This document shows, piece after piece, positions 1 to 11,340 of a DNA stretch of 64,000 nt. Source of the stretch: Crotophaga sulcirostris (Eukaryota > Chordata > Aves > Cuculiformes > Crotophagidae); the NCBI GenBank assembly GCA_013397455.1, contig VYZB01000024.1:234168-298167 (forward strand), given 5' to 3'. Numbering within the stretch: position 1 is the stretch's first letter; every line of letters begins with the position of its first letter. A program made the position numbers and the translations under genes. The notes beneath the pieces were generated by a model. The model had not been told where the DNA came from. It did not search any database and was given only the letters and a program-made list of their open reading frames with translations.

Positions 1-260
1 CCCGCTAAGGGAGAACGCGTTGCTCGGTGAGGCGCGCCCGGAGGACCCCTGGGAGCGGCCTCCCCGCTGCGGCGGCGCCCGGGGCGCCTAAAATGGTCCC
101 CGCGGCTGTGAATTCCCCGCCGCGTGCGCTCCCGGCGGGCAGGGCCGCTGCCGGTGGGCCCGGGGGGGGGGGCACAAAATGCGAGTTGCGGGGCCTTTGC
201 GGCAGCTGGCGTGGAAACGCTGCGGGTCCCGGTTTGGGTTTCTGGCTGCAGGGTGGGCTG
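1..260. promoter_or_regulatory. ADAM22: CpG-island edge, likely from the ADAM22 5' end
   Basis: The first ~250 bases are very GC-rich and full of CpG dinucleotides (several CGCG, GGCGCG and GCGGCG clusters), then composition drops sharply to the AT-rich background. A run of 11 G lies at 162-172. I see no ADAM22 protein sequence in any frame here. The simplest reading is the downstream shoulder of the CpG-island promoter of ADAM22, inside the intron after its GC-rich first exons. That assignment is inferred from the prodomain exon 16 kb downstream on the same strand. It could instead hold an alternative first exon or a divergent promoter, which sequence alone cannot show. Confidence 0.6.
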
Positions 261-662
261 GTGTGCGCTTGGAAATAGAAACTGGGAATGGGAAGGGAAT
301 TACTTGGAACGTAGCGTGTGAACTGTGGTTTAACTTCCATGTTACTGTGCAAACTGGGTATGTTTTCAGATTTCTGGTGTATGAAGGCCAGTCCCTATAG
401 TTTTTAACAAATAGCTACCGCAGTTTGTATTGAAATGCAAGGATTTTTATCTTGATCAGCAGGCATCATATTTGAGGCGATATGTGGCTGTTAGGTCTAC
501 AGGAAAAAAGGAACATTCAGTCTGTGCTGTTACAGACAGACATAAAAACTGTGCATTTGAGGTAACTGGACATCCAAGATGAGTTGCAGGCCTCCATTTC
601 TTCCTTTTCCAGTTGACTACTGCCCATTTAAGAGACAAAATAGCTGAAGCAATTGTCTCAGA

Positions 663-755
663 TTTCTTGTTTATTTCTTGTTTATTTCTTGTTTATTTCT
701 TGTTTATTTCTTGTTTATTTCTTGTTTATTTCTTGTTTATTTCTTGTTTATTTCT
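663..755. repeat. Perfect 11-bp minisatellite, TTTCTTGTTTA x 8.5
   Basis: Eight identical copies of TTTCTTGTTTA run from 663 to 750, followed by a five-base partial copy (TTTCT). There are no mismatches between copies, so the array is either young or kept uniform by replication slippage. Each unit carries TTGTTTAT across the junction, which fits the forkhead (FOX) core TGTTTAY. The 11-base period is close to one DNA helical turn. Any regulatory role is speculation; the repeat itself is certain. Confidence 0.97.
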
Positions 756-3700
756 CAAAGTATAGCCACTGACAGCTTGCATTTTGTTTGTGTAGGTAAA
801 AAATAAACAGTCTCATCAGGGTGTATTTATTTGCCCCTGAACGTAACTTATTCTAGGTAAACATTTTTAAAATGTGAAGGCCATGTTTATAGAACAATAA
901 CGTCGGATTGTAAAAGTTCCAAAATGGGTGCTCTATTTAAAAAAAGAAAACAGAAATGCTCTCAGCATTTCAGGATCCATTGAAGACCTTTGGACAGTCG
1001 CAAGTTCAAACATTTTGTGACACATCTGTTTGAAAAGTAGTAATGGTTGCATTTGGATCTTGTATTAGGATTCAGATGCTGGTCTTAGAGAACAAACCAT
1101 TAATTAACGGATTTTATTTTTCTATATGTCTTAACTTTTATTCACTAACTCTTATGCTTATATAATTTTTTCAGGTCTTCCTAATCTAGTTAAGTTTTTA
1201 GTATTAACATTACTCCAACCAGAAAAGAAGTAACACTAGTGAGCTATAAAGGGTTAAATGATTTCTCTTACAACATTCTCCACCTAAACCGAGCTTACAC
1301 ATGTGAAGCTCTGTGTGCAGCAACAACTTTTCCTCCTAATCAAGAAGTTTCCCTCTGCTGCTTAAAACATCCACAGCCTCTCCCATGGTATCTTGATGGG
1401 TTTTACCCAGAGAAGGATGCAGTAGCTGGCAGTGATTTGAAGGAAGAAAATGATGATGTGAAAGCTCACAAAAGGGAGTGAAGTAGTACTGATTTTCTGT
1501 GCTTCTCACACAGGGCATGGTTACATCCTGATTGCAGGATACTGCATCCCTCTCCCGGAGGTCTGAGTCAGCTCAGCAGTAATGGGCCAGCAGCTTACTG
1601 CCAGAAGCGTGGCTGCCTTTGCTAAACTGAAGTTCTGTAGAAGCTGCATTTATTTAGGAAGGTATTTTTGCAGTAATAGTATCAGCTGTTGCACTTGAGT
1701 AATTTATTATCCCAACTCTGAAAGTCTAGTATGTTATGAAAATCCCAACACCCCTGTCTCTACCAGAATGCTTACTGAAGCCATGGACTAACTGAATTAA
1801 TGTCTATGGTTGCTTTTGGGTGGCTGGTAAAAGTCACAAAGTGTAAAGATGCAGAGTGCTGGATTCCGTTCACACATGAAGAGGCACCCATGCCTGCCCT
1901 GAAGAGTTAACAGGCTAAGATCAGCAGCATATAAAGGGTAGGGGAAAAGAGGCATGTTCTCCATCAATAATATTTTCATAAATATTTGTTTTATGATTAA
2001 ATATGCTCTGAGTGTCTTCATGCCTTATTCTATCCATTGCTAGTAGTGTTTGGACAGCTGTGTGTCACAGTTGGAAAACCTGGTCTTGAATAGAGATTTC
2101 AAGACAAAGCTAATGACTTTGTCAATTAATTTAGAGAGGGTGCTTCTTGGAGGGGTTTGAAACATTCAAGAAGAATCTGTGATGGCTGAAGGACAAGCAA
2201 CTGTGTCTAGAAAAGCAAAGATACCTGAATGGAGTGGTGCAGTCAGAGGACTAGGCAACGAGACTGTAGCTGTTGAATTAATGTAAAACCATATCATTGT
2301 GGTTTGCATTGGATAGAGATAAAAGGAGAGAGAGAGATAAGCTGGAGAGAGGGAAGTCGTATTAAATCGGATCGGATTCCTTTAATTCCTGGATGAAAGC
2401 TTTAGCTTCTGAAAGGGCAGAAGTCATACAAGAGGGATGCAAGCCTGTGTTTGGAATTGCACAAAGGGAAAGGAAGATGATTGTTCCGGGGAGACAGAAG
2501 CAAAGCTTGGCCTTTGCAGATCAGGAGTTTCAGAGCAGGCCTGTAATGGAGTTGAGCCAAAAGAATGTAATGTGGGAAAGAGGCAAAAGATAATCAAAGG
2601 CAAAATTGACTGGGAAGTGATGGTTGGCAGATTTCGAAAAATGTATGGGTTTTTTTTCAGCATTTGTTGAGGTTTTTGACTAGCAGCCTTCTTTGTTGTG
2701 TTTATTTGCTTTGGGGTTTTTGGTCCTTTGCCATTGCTATAACTATTGAGTGATTTCTCAATATGCAAACTTTACTAGTAAACAGTATAGGAAATAGTCT
2801 CTGTACTCATTCTAGAAACCCAGAATGCAAATCTTAAACAAAATCAACATGCTCACAGTTGTGGTTGTCCGAGATTGCCGGACTTCAGAGAGCAGCACAA
2901 GGCAAATATTGTAGACTGTTATATAGTCATGCCCTTAATGTTTTGATGTACAATGTATAGGGAACATGGGAAAACTCACTTGAGTTTGGGTTTCTGCTTT
3001 TAATTCTACCACAGAATAGATTCTTTACCAGTATCCGTGGCATTCCTGTATTTCAATTTCTCTGTTTCCCAGAGGGGGCCTATTAGCAGGTGTACAGCAC
3101 TTAATCTAAACAGTAATCAAGATAAGATGTATCTAAGAGTATACTAATTATTAATACTATCATTAATGCAATCTAGGATTCTAGCAATGGACACCTAATA
3201 TACTGTTGCATAAATAAGTTGATTACAAGATGAATGTCCTATATGGCAGGGACATTCAGTGAAGCTAAGCTAAGATTTTTGTGTTTAAAAGAAAGTAGGT
3301 TCCTACTGTAGATGTTTATAAGGAACCTTTCTACGCCATGCCGTGAGCCACGGTTTGGTATTGTAAGAAGCACATGAGAAATCAGAAGTTTCTTAATACT
3401 TTCCTTTAGTCAATACTGTGTAGGCATGTTCTTCATTAAATATTGGTATGTATAAGCATTCTTCCCAATGCCTGTATTTGTTCTTCTACCTGTGAAAGAG
3501 AGCAAAACAGCACATGCAACTGGAGAGACAACACCTTGTTCATTACAGTGACTTTCATTACAGTTATTTGTTTTTGATATATCTAGGTGTTGATATGGAA
3601 ATCTGGGAGATTTGCTATTACTTTCAGTGTGAACAAGGTCCTGACTCAGTGGCTTACTATGGACGTAGATTCACTCATCTCTGCTGGCTGTGCAAAACAG

Positions 3701-6700
3701 CTTCTGTTTCTCAACATGTTTTTCACTTGCTTTTTGCCAGTTGTCATGAAGGTCTGCTGGATTCTTTCCGAGTGAGTAGAAGGGCTGAACTGGTTGTAGG
3801 GAGCCTGATGTGAAGGGTCTGCAGGACTGAATTGTGTCTTCACATAGAGGTACACGTTGTTTGTAGTCCAGAGGGACTCAGTAGTTTTCAGCAAAGCTAT
3901 TTACTTGTCTTCTGCAGTCTGCATTCCTGAATTGTTCATGACCAAATGATAGAATTTCTTACATTGATTTGGAAGCCTGACTTACAAATTTCTTGAATAA
4001 CTTATTATTGCCAATAATCGATTTTAGAGCTACTCTACTCTGTCATGCTGAGTTTGCAGAGCTTTGCTTGCACTTGAGTTGAAATCTTCATCAGTTATTC
4101 AGGTATTGCCTAGTTTTTGCCATTGGATTCTCTGTCGTCTTGGCTTCTCGATCTAGTCTTCTAACGGGGTATCCCTGTTCTTTGCAGGTGCTTCTGAAAC
4201 TGTTGACTTTAAGACATTGCCGCTTTCTGTTCTGATACTGTCAACTTCTGTTAGTATTATAAGGTCCTGCTCAAACAATTAGTAGTTATTTTGGTTAAAA
4301 AATGAGTTCTGACTGTTGAGGGGCTTATAAAACAGCTCAAGATTTTGGGACTGATGGATGATGACTGTTGGAAAGAGAAGTGTCATGAGAAATTGCTCAT
4401 TTTTAAAAATCCTTTCCTACCTACTTAATCAAATGACTGCTGTCTCTTTGAGAAATGTAGGCACAGGTTTTGATAAACCTATAAAAAAAAACCAAAGGGG
4501 GAGGAGACTAAACTGGGACTGAGGTTGTAGTAAGTAAAAAGAACATGCATTTGGTCTACTGCCAGATTTGGTTTTCTTCCTGCCTTGTTGCCTCTTTCTC
4601 TTCCTTTAAGGTTTATAAGGCATTTGACAAAATGTGTGTGAGACTTGACTGTATCTTCAATATATGGAGTTCTGTGTGTGATGCTTTGCTGTATGTTCAA
4701 TGTATGCAGTAAGATACTTCACCAACCTAACAATATTCAATTTCATGAATATGTGTAAAACAGTTGAAATATCAATACTCTTGATGCAGGTCTTGCCTCC
4801 TGAAGAGGAAAAAAATTGCTGAAATCCAAACTTTGCCTCATGCCGCAAGGTTGTTGAGAGTGCCCTTTGATTTCTGATGGTATATGGACTTTCAGATACA
4901 CCTTTTTATAAAACTTCTATATTCATAATGTGTTTTGGTATTTTATAGGCAAAGAATATTTCAAATTTCTAATTTATCTGTCTTTGCAAGCTCATTTTAG
5001 GGAAAGTCTTCCCCTACTTCATAATGACGTTTGTTATGACTGATGTAATATAAATGAATATACCCAGCAAAAAAACCTTCTAGTAACTGCTACTCCAGAT
5101 TTCATGCTGCGGAAACATCATATCAGGACTCAGATTTTCAGGAGTGATTAGAATAAATGGGTATATTTGAAAATCTTAGTCTGGGTAGAAGGGCTGCATG
5201 GGAAATCTTTGGTTTGTGATATCTTCTCTTGCTCGTGCTATAGCAGAGCTGGAAAGAGAGATGTTATGAAAGCTATGGCTGAATCTCATAGAACAGATTT
5301 ATATACAGTCATGAAGGATCCTAAAGGCTCAGATATAACAATCCTTATAGAGAGTATTTTTCCCGGCATTTGCTTGTTGCCATGATCAGTGTAATAACTA
5401 CAAAGTCTGATGGTCCTTTCCAGCTTTGGTAATCAATATCTACGTTCACTCTTGGTATGGGTGCACCCAAGTGCAGGATCAAACTGAATATTCTTTCTGC
5501 CACTGTTTTACTGAGGATACCTGTTTTGGGACCCTTGTTGTGGCTAATGATCTGCAATAATGCATTCATGATGCAAAAGCATGTTGCATTCCAAGTAGTG
5601 TAACAATAAGTTTTGTGGAGATTTACTCAAATTACAGAGGAACTACGTAGGAAGTTAACATTCAGTGTAAAATGTTTGCAGTAAGAGCATTATGGGCGTA
5701 AGTGTAGCGCTGTTGTGGTAGGTCTGATATTGTAGTATTCTTGTGGTACTTCGGGTCCCTTTTGTAGTCTTCTCAATAATTATACTAGTCTTTAAGTGAC
5801 TCAAGAGTAGCAACTTTTCTTAGGGCTCTGCTTGTTAAAATGTTATTGCAGTTATCCTGTCAAACACTGCTTAAGGGTCAATCAAACTCTGTTAAACCTT
5901 CAAGAGCCTGAGAACGCTCAACTCTCTAAATTGTGGGTCCTTCTGGCTAGCCCTGTCATAGTGGTTTTCACTCTCAGATCAGCCCTGCTGAGGTCTGTGA
6001 TCCTTCCACTTACTGTGGTCACCTCCTGGCAGGTTTCTCTCCTTTGAGAGAATGAGGGTCTTTGTCTTCACCTCCCATGGATTTGAGCCAAAGCCACTTC
6101 TCGCCTAGGCCCACGGCTGTTCTCTGAGTCTGGGTAGCTGTGGATGTGGAGGGTAACGTCCAGCACTATCAGAGGATCACACCCTCTCCTCCTGGACACA
6201 GGACTGTTTTGTCTTCTTACACAATATTTCTTCCTCATTCATCTTCTCATGTGGTACAGTTTTTTGGTCCCTAAATAATCTTCTTTCAGTATTGTATATT
6301 CTAGAAACAACATAATTGTTGGTTTCTTTCATGTGAACGAAATCACTGTGCTGTGGTTGTCTGTGGAAAACTTTCAAGACAAGAAAGCATTCTGAGCCCT
6401 TCTAGTCATCTTCTTCCCTTTGGCTTGCCAGTGGCCTCCTGGGTAGTGTATGGAAATGCAGTTCTGTGATATCTTTTGGCGTGTGTCAGATGAAGTTTTG
6501 CTCTTTGTAGCCCCAGATGCTCCCTGATAGTACTCCTCTGAAGCCATTGCAATATTTGCATCCATCTAAGTAGGAGAAAACATTGCTGCAGGGATGATGC
6601 AGTGGCAACTGTGCGGAGCCAAGCGTGGAGCCATGTCTTACTCCTCAGGAGGAGACATGTTCAGTGCACAGAAGAGCTTTACACACAGAAGATTACATCT

Positions 6701-9700
6701 GTGCAAGCTTTTTAATACTCTAGTGGGATGATTGTGTGACGGAAGGCTCATGTTTCTTCCCTGAAACTTTGTTTTGTGAGTGTTCAGCAGCAACTTGGCT
6801 GAAGAGCTGCACGGGAGTGCTGAGCGTGTGGACAGGATGGGTTCTGCCAGGCTGTTTGCTTCCACAATGGGGGTTGGCTGATTGGGTAAGTTCAAGTGGA
6901 AAGCAAGTGTCATCTGAAATTAAAGACATGATTATGTAGAAGTCAATGTAAGTGGCAAATGATGTAGAGTTGTTTAACTGTTGAGTCAGTGGGAGTCCAA
7001 CTTGAAAACTGGATTCAGTTAAAGAAAGTTAAGAAGTATGATGTTGCTGCTGGGCATTTGCCATCAGACAGTAAAATCTGGCAGCTCCTCTGGTAATGTG
7101 ACCAGCTCTAATTTGTCTACCTTTCCCAGATTCACTCCACAATCTCTCTCTCCTTTTTTTATTTTTTTTTTAATTGAATGTTTCCAGACCAGAAGACGGT
7201 AGAAAGTGACCATGCTTTAGAAAAAGCATATTCCAGAATGTTAATATAAAATTAGGAAATGTTTGTGTGGGTAAAGGCCTTTTAATGGTGCCTCTATTCT
7301 GATAGTGTTACATATGTGAACGTGGAGACTACAGCCCTGACTCAAAAATGGTCCAGAAGAATAGTGGTATGTAGAAACATAGTCTGTTACAGAAATGTCT
7401 CCTTAGAGTATTTCAGGCCCTGAAGTTCTGTGGGAATGAAAGAAATCCATCAGCTGTTTCAGAAAATGTATACAGTGAAAATATTGATTCATTTTGATCT
7501 ACCAGGCTGTATCAAGAGGAAAAGGAGTTTTGAACTGTGCTTTTCTTGCACTTTTCAACTTTACAAGGCTTTGATACTTGAATGTAGAGGGTGAGTCATA
7601 TTTAAAAAGTATTATCTGTAGAGTTGATTGCGCAATGTATTGGCAAGCCTAAGAGTCTGCAAGTTTCGTCAAGCTCTTCCTAGCCTGTGATGCTGACAAA
7701 ATGTTCATAAACTTCCTGTTGTTGCCCAAGAACCGCTTATGGGAAGAGTTAGCCATATTGGTAGGCTTTAGGTGTAAAAGAGTGCTTGTTACTCACAGTG
7801 GGAAGAAATAATGTTTTGGTATTTAAGACCATTTGAAAATGTTAGGAATATGTCATTGCGTTGCTTGAAAATGTTTTGGTCGCTGATACTTGCTGCATAA
7901 AGGAGCAAAGTTAGTGTGCACTCTTTTTATTATGCTTTATTTGTAACGTAAAAGCAATGTTAATAGCGGGGCTTTGCAGATTTCTCTGGTAGTGGAACTC
8001 TTCCTTCATTTCTGAAGCTTACAAGAGATACTGAAAAGGGGGCCTTTCTCTAAATGTTTGGAAAACTTGCAGCTAAAAATGACCTCAAGGTGCCATCTGC
8101 TTTGCGAGGGAAATGCCTTCACTCCTCTGGACTGTTAGATTCATTTAGCTTTCCTTCTTGCATAAATGGTGTTCTAGAGACAATAGTCCTTTATACAGCT
8201 GAATGACACAGTGATCCAGATGGGTTCGTCCTCAAGTGCTCCCTATGGCGCGTGTATCACTGCCCTTGTTTTGAGTTCTCTCCCCTTGCAGATGCATTGT
8301 ACATCAGTTATTTGCCTCGAGTGCTGCAGCTGTACATGAGTAGTGGCTCTTTCGGGTTTTACGCACTCAAAACTGCCAGATGTCCTCGGAGTCTTTCACT
8401 GCAGAGAGGTTTTCCTTGTTTGAGTCCTTTCCCTCTGACCTCATGCTTCTTCACAAGGAAGTAGGTTCACCATCTGGTTGCACAGTCAAGTTCTGTAGTA
8501 TCTAGTGAAATAGAGCACGTTGCTCTACCTTTGTTATATCTAGCATTGTTCTTCATGTTACATGTGACCCTCTGAATCGTACTGTGGCCATGGGGAACAG
8601 TGGAAACTGATGTCCCTGTATCACAGGGTGAGTCTCTTATCAGCTCCCCAGTCTTGGTTTTAGAAGTGTGATCTTCAACAATCATCAAAGTTTTTGTATG
8701 AATTGTGGCAGGAAAACATTTTTAACTTTACAAGTTTTCAGTTATGACTTTCCTTTGTTTCCTATTTGAAACCCAGTACTTTATTAATCACCCTTATAAC
8801 AACCTATTTTATCATACATTTCCTAACCATTAGTCTTTGATGAAGAACCTTGTCAACTGCAATTTCAAAATAAGAGGTTGAGCAGTCACCAGTTTTTCTG
8901 GTTTTGCCCCAGTAGCGGTATATTTAAAACTTCTTGTGTATTAGTTAAATGTGATCTTCTGTATGTGAATCTTTGCTGCTCTCCCGTTCAGAAAAGACAT
9001 GAAGACTCACAACAATGGAAGTTCCAGTAATTAGTCTCAAGGGAAATAAGTAGTTGGGACTAAAATTTTCTTAATGTCAAATTAACATCATCCTCTATAC
9101 AGAAAAGCACAGTGAGGATAAGATGTGGTACCACTTTTTTTTCTGGTGCTGGAAGCAAGTGTTTGATTGCCTCTTGGGAAGCAGCATCTTGCCCATTCAG
9201 TTAGTTCAATTTCTCTGTTTAGGTCTCTGAGATCAAATGGTAGTTCATGCTTAAATTTGCTAGCAGTGACAGCCCGATAGTTTTCCTGTCTTCATCACTC
9301 CATCATTTAACCTTGGATGAATTTTTGAGAAAGATTAAGTGGAGGCGAGGAAGGAGAGCAAGAAGAGAAGTTTTCAGGGGAAAATACTACTTAATTTTTC
9401 TTAGTCAGTTTGTTGTAACTCTGCAAAGATGCCCACAGTTTTGGAGCGTTGAGTGGAGGTCTAGTGTGAGATGCATCAGAGATACAACTGAGTCCAACAG
9501 AGCTCTGCATCTTCACCTGTGTAAGACCTAAGAAGGATCCCTGCTGCTACCCAGGTATTGAATCTGCAGTAGTGACACCTGCATTGATACATTTCATAGG
9601 TTTGTGGTCAAGTTTCCTTTTTCCTGGTGTTGCTCCCATCATCCATATTTCTGGGGACCCCTTCTGCTTTACTGTATTAAGTAAATTCAAACAACCTCTG

Positions 9701-10039
9701 ATGTCAAACCCGCAAGTAAATAGTAAAAGAATGGTGTTTATTTTTTAAAACTATTCAGAGGAATAATTATTGGCACTTTAGAGGTACAAGTAGTCCTTGC
9801 CTCTGACTCTGATTTCATTGATATTATGTTTGTGTGGAGAAAAGCTATTTTAGGTCACGTTTATGACTTTGTCAAGATCTTAATCTGCTGAGAGCTGGCA
9901 AAACCCCACCAAAGTGAATTGAGTGATGGCACCACGCTCTGGCTAATGGTGGTGTTTAACAGTCCCTCTGCCCCACCCTCATTTGGCATGGAGAACAGAT
10001 ATGTCATCCAGGATTCAAAAATAATCATGGACCTCAAAT
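756..10039. other. Intronic stretch with nothing recognisable
   Basis: I read this stretch on both strands and found no exon, RNA gene or well-defined transposon. It has ordinary avian intronic composition with short homopolymer runs. The longest open frames are 99 codons (3514-3813, +) and 114 codons (2424-2768, -). Neither shows recognisable domains, and neither has splice sites that would join it to ADAM22. Confidence 0.5.
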
Positions 10040-11340
10040 TCTTTTCTTATTTCTAGCTTTTTCTCAGAATAAATGATTTATTTACTAAATGTACCCCAGA
10101 GAGGCAGCTGTAAAAGCCATTTCATCAAACCAGAATTCTATTCTGCAGTATTTTCATGAAAAAATTTTCCCCTCCCAAAGAAAGCCCAGTAGATATTTAG
10201 AATTAGACAATGAATAAAAAGAGAGAGCTTGCATGAAGAGTTGCAAATAATGTTGATTAATATAGTAAATGAGTGCCTATAAATATTTTGAGAATGCTAG
10301 GGAAATTAAAAAAGATATTTTGCAGTTCTTTAACATGCTGCAATATGTGAATGCAGTTCAGTAGCACTGAACTTTTGATTAAAATTAGATATTTGAAAAT
10401 GGCAATAGAAAGGGCTTCGGGAAATCAAGTTGCATTTATATTTTATTGTGTATTTTTTTAAAAAAAGATTATTTGGCTTGGAGATATTTATTGTTATTAT
10501 TAGAACTAGGCTTATTTCTGAATTTTGTCTCAGAGCAAAGTTTTTACTTTTTCCCTCCCAATGGAAGGAAAAAAATAAGTTTTTGAACAAATTTCTTATT
10601 TCATATACAGCAACAATATACTGCATAACTCTGGATTTGTTACAACACAGCTGAGGCTGAAAATTGTCTTTTTGTAATGTGTACATGTGCTGATTAGCAC
10701 TGTATTCTTCTGCTGTGGCATGAATGTAAGTGTAATGATTGTTTTCAAAACTATCGTTAAAATTCATTATAGGTGAATCTAAATAAAATGTAGTGTAGTT
10801 TTCATTTGATTTCATTAATGTAGTTATTTGAATTTCCCATGTACTTACTTATGTTCTTACTGAACTTAAAAAATGATCATTTCATACACATTTGCATGTT
10901 TGTTGACAAGATGAGATTTTTATTCTCCTATTAAAAAGGGGGGAAATTAAATTAACATCTAGGGAATCTTATTTTGTAAATGTGATTGATTCCCCAAATG
11001 TCTGCTATGAAACCTCACTGTTGTTACAAGCTCTGAAGCATAGCTTTTAAGTTCTCTCTTGCTATGACATCTTGTATTATTTTTTTGTGATTCTCTTGAT
11101 GCTTTTATTTTGAGTCTACAAATTTGATCAGAATCTTTTAATTAGAAACCACAATGCTATAAATAGCAGTAAATATAAAATTCCTTACATCAAAGGGTAA
11201 GCATATAAATAGGATTTTCTCATTTTTATTAAAGCCATTCTTATCTTTTGATAGAAATTGTTATTTTCTCTTTCAGCAAAACTTATTAAAAAGCATCTAA
11301 GTGCTTTATGCAGTATACCTCAGAAGTAAGAAGCATGTAT
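10040..11340. other. AT-rich block with a 161-codon antisense open frame
   Basis: This block is distinctly AT-rich and free of recognisable repeats. It contains an open frame on the - strand from 10815 down to 10330 (161 codons, starting MKSNENYTTF). That is the longest open frame in the window outside CR1. The predicted product is rich in Asn, Phe, Ile and Ser with no signal peptide, domain or repeat that I recognise, and no obvious promoter or ribosome context. It could be chance, or stop depletion in a conserved non-coding element. I do not call it a gene. Confidence 0.2.

Noticed and set aside
27..278. 83-codon + strand frame (and 115-codon - strand frame) in the CpG-rich start
   Set aside because: Long frames are expected in GC-rich DNA. 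The Pro/Ala/Gly-rich products match no ADAM22 or other protein that I recognise.
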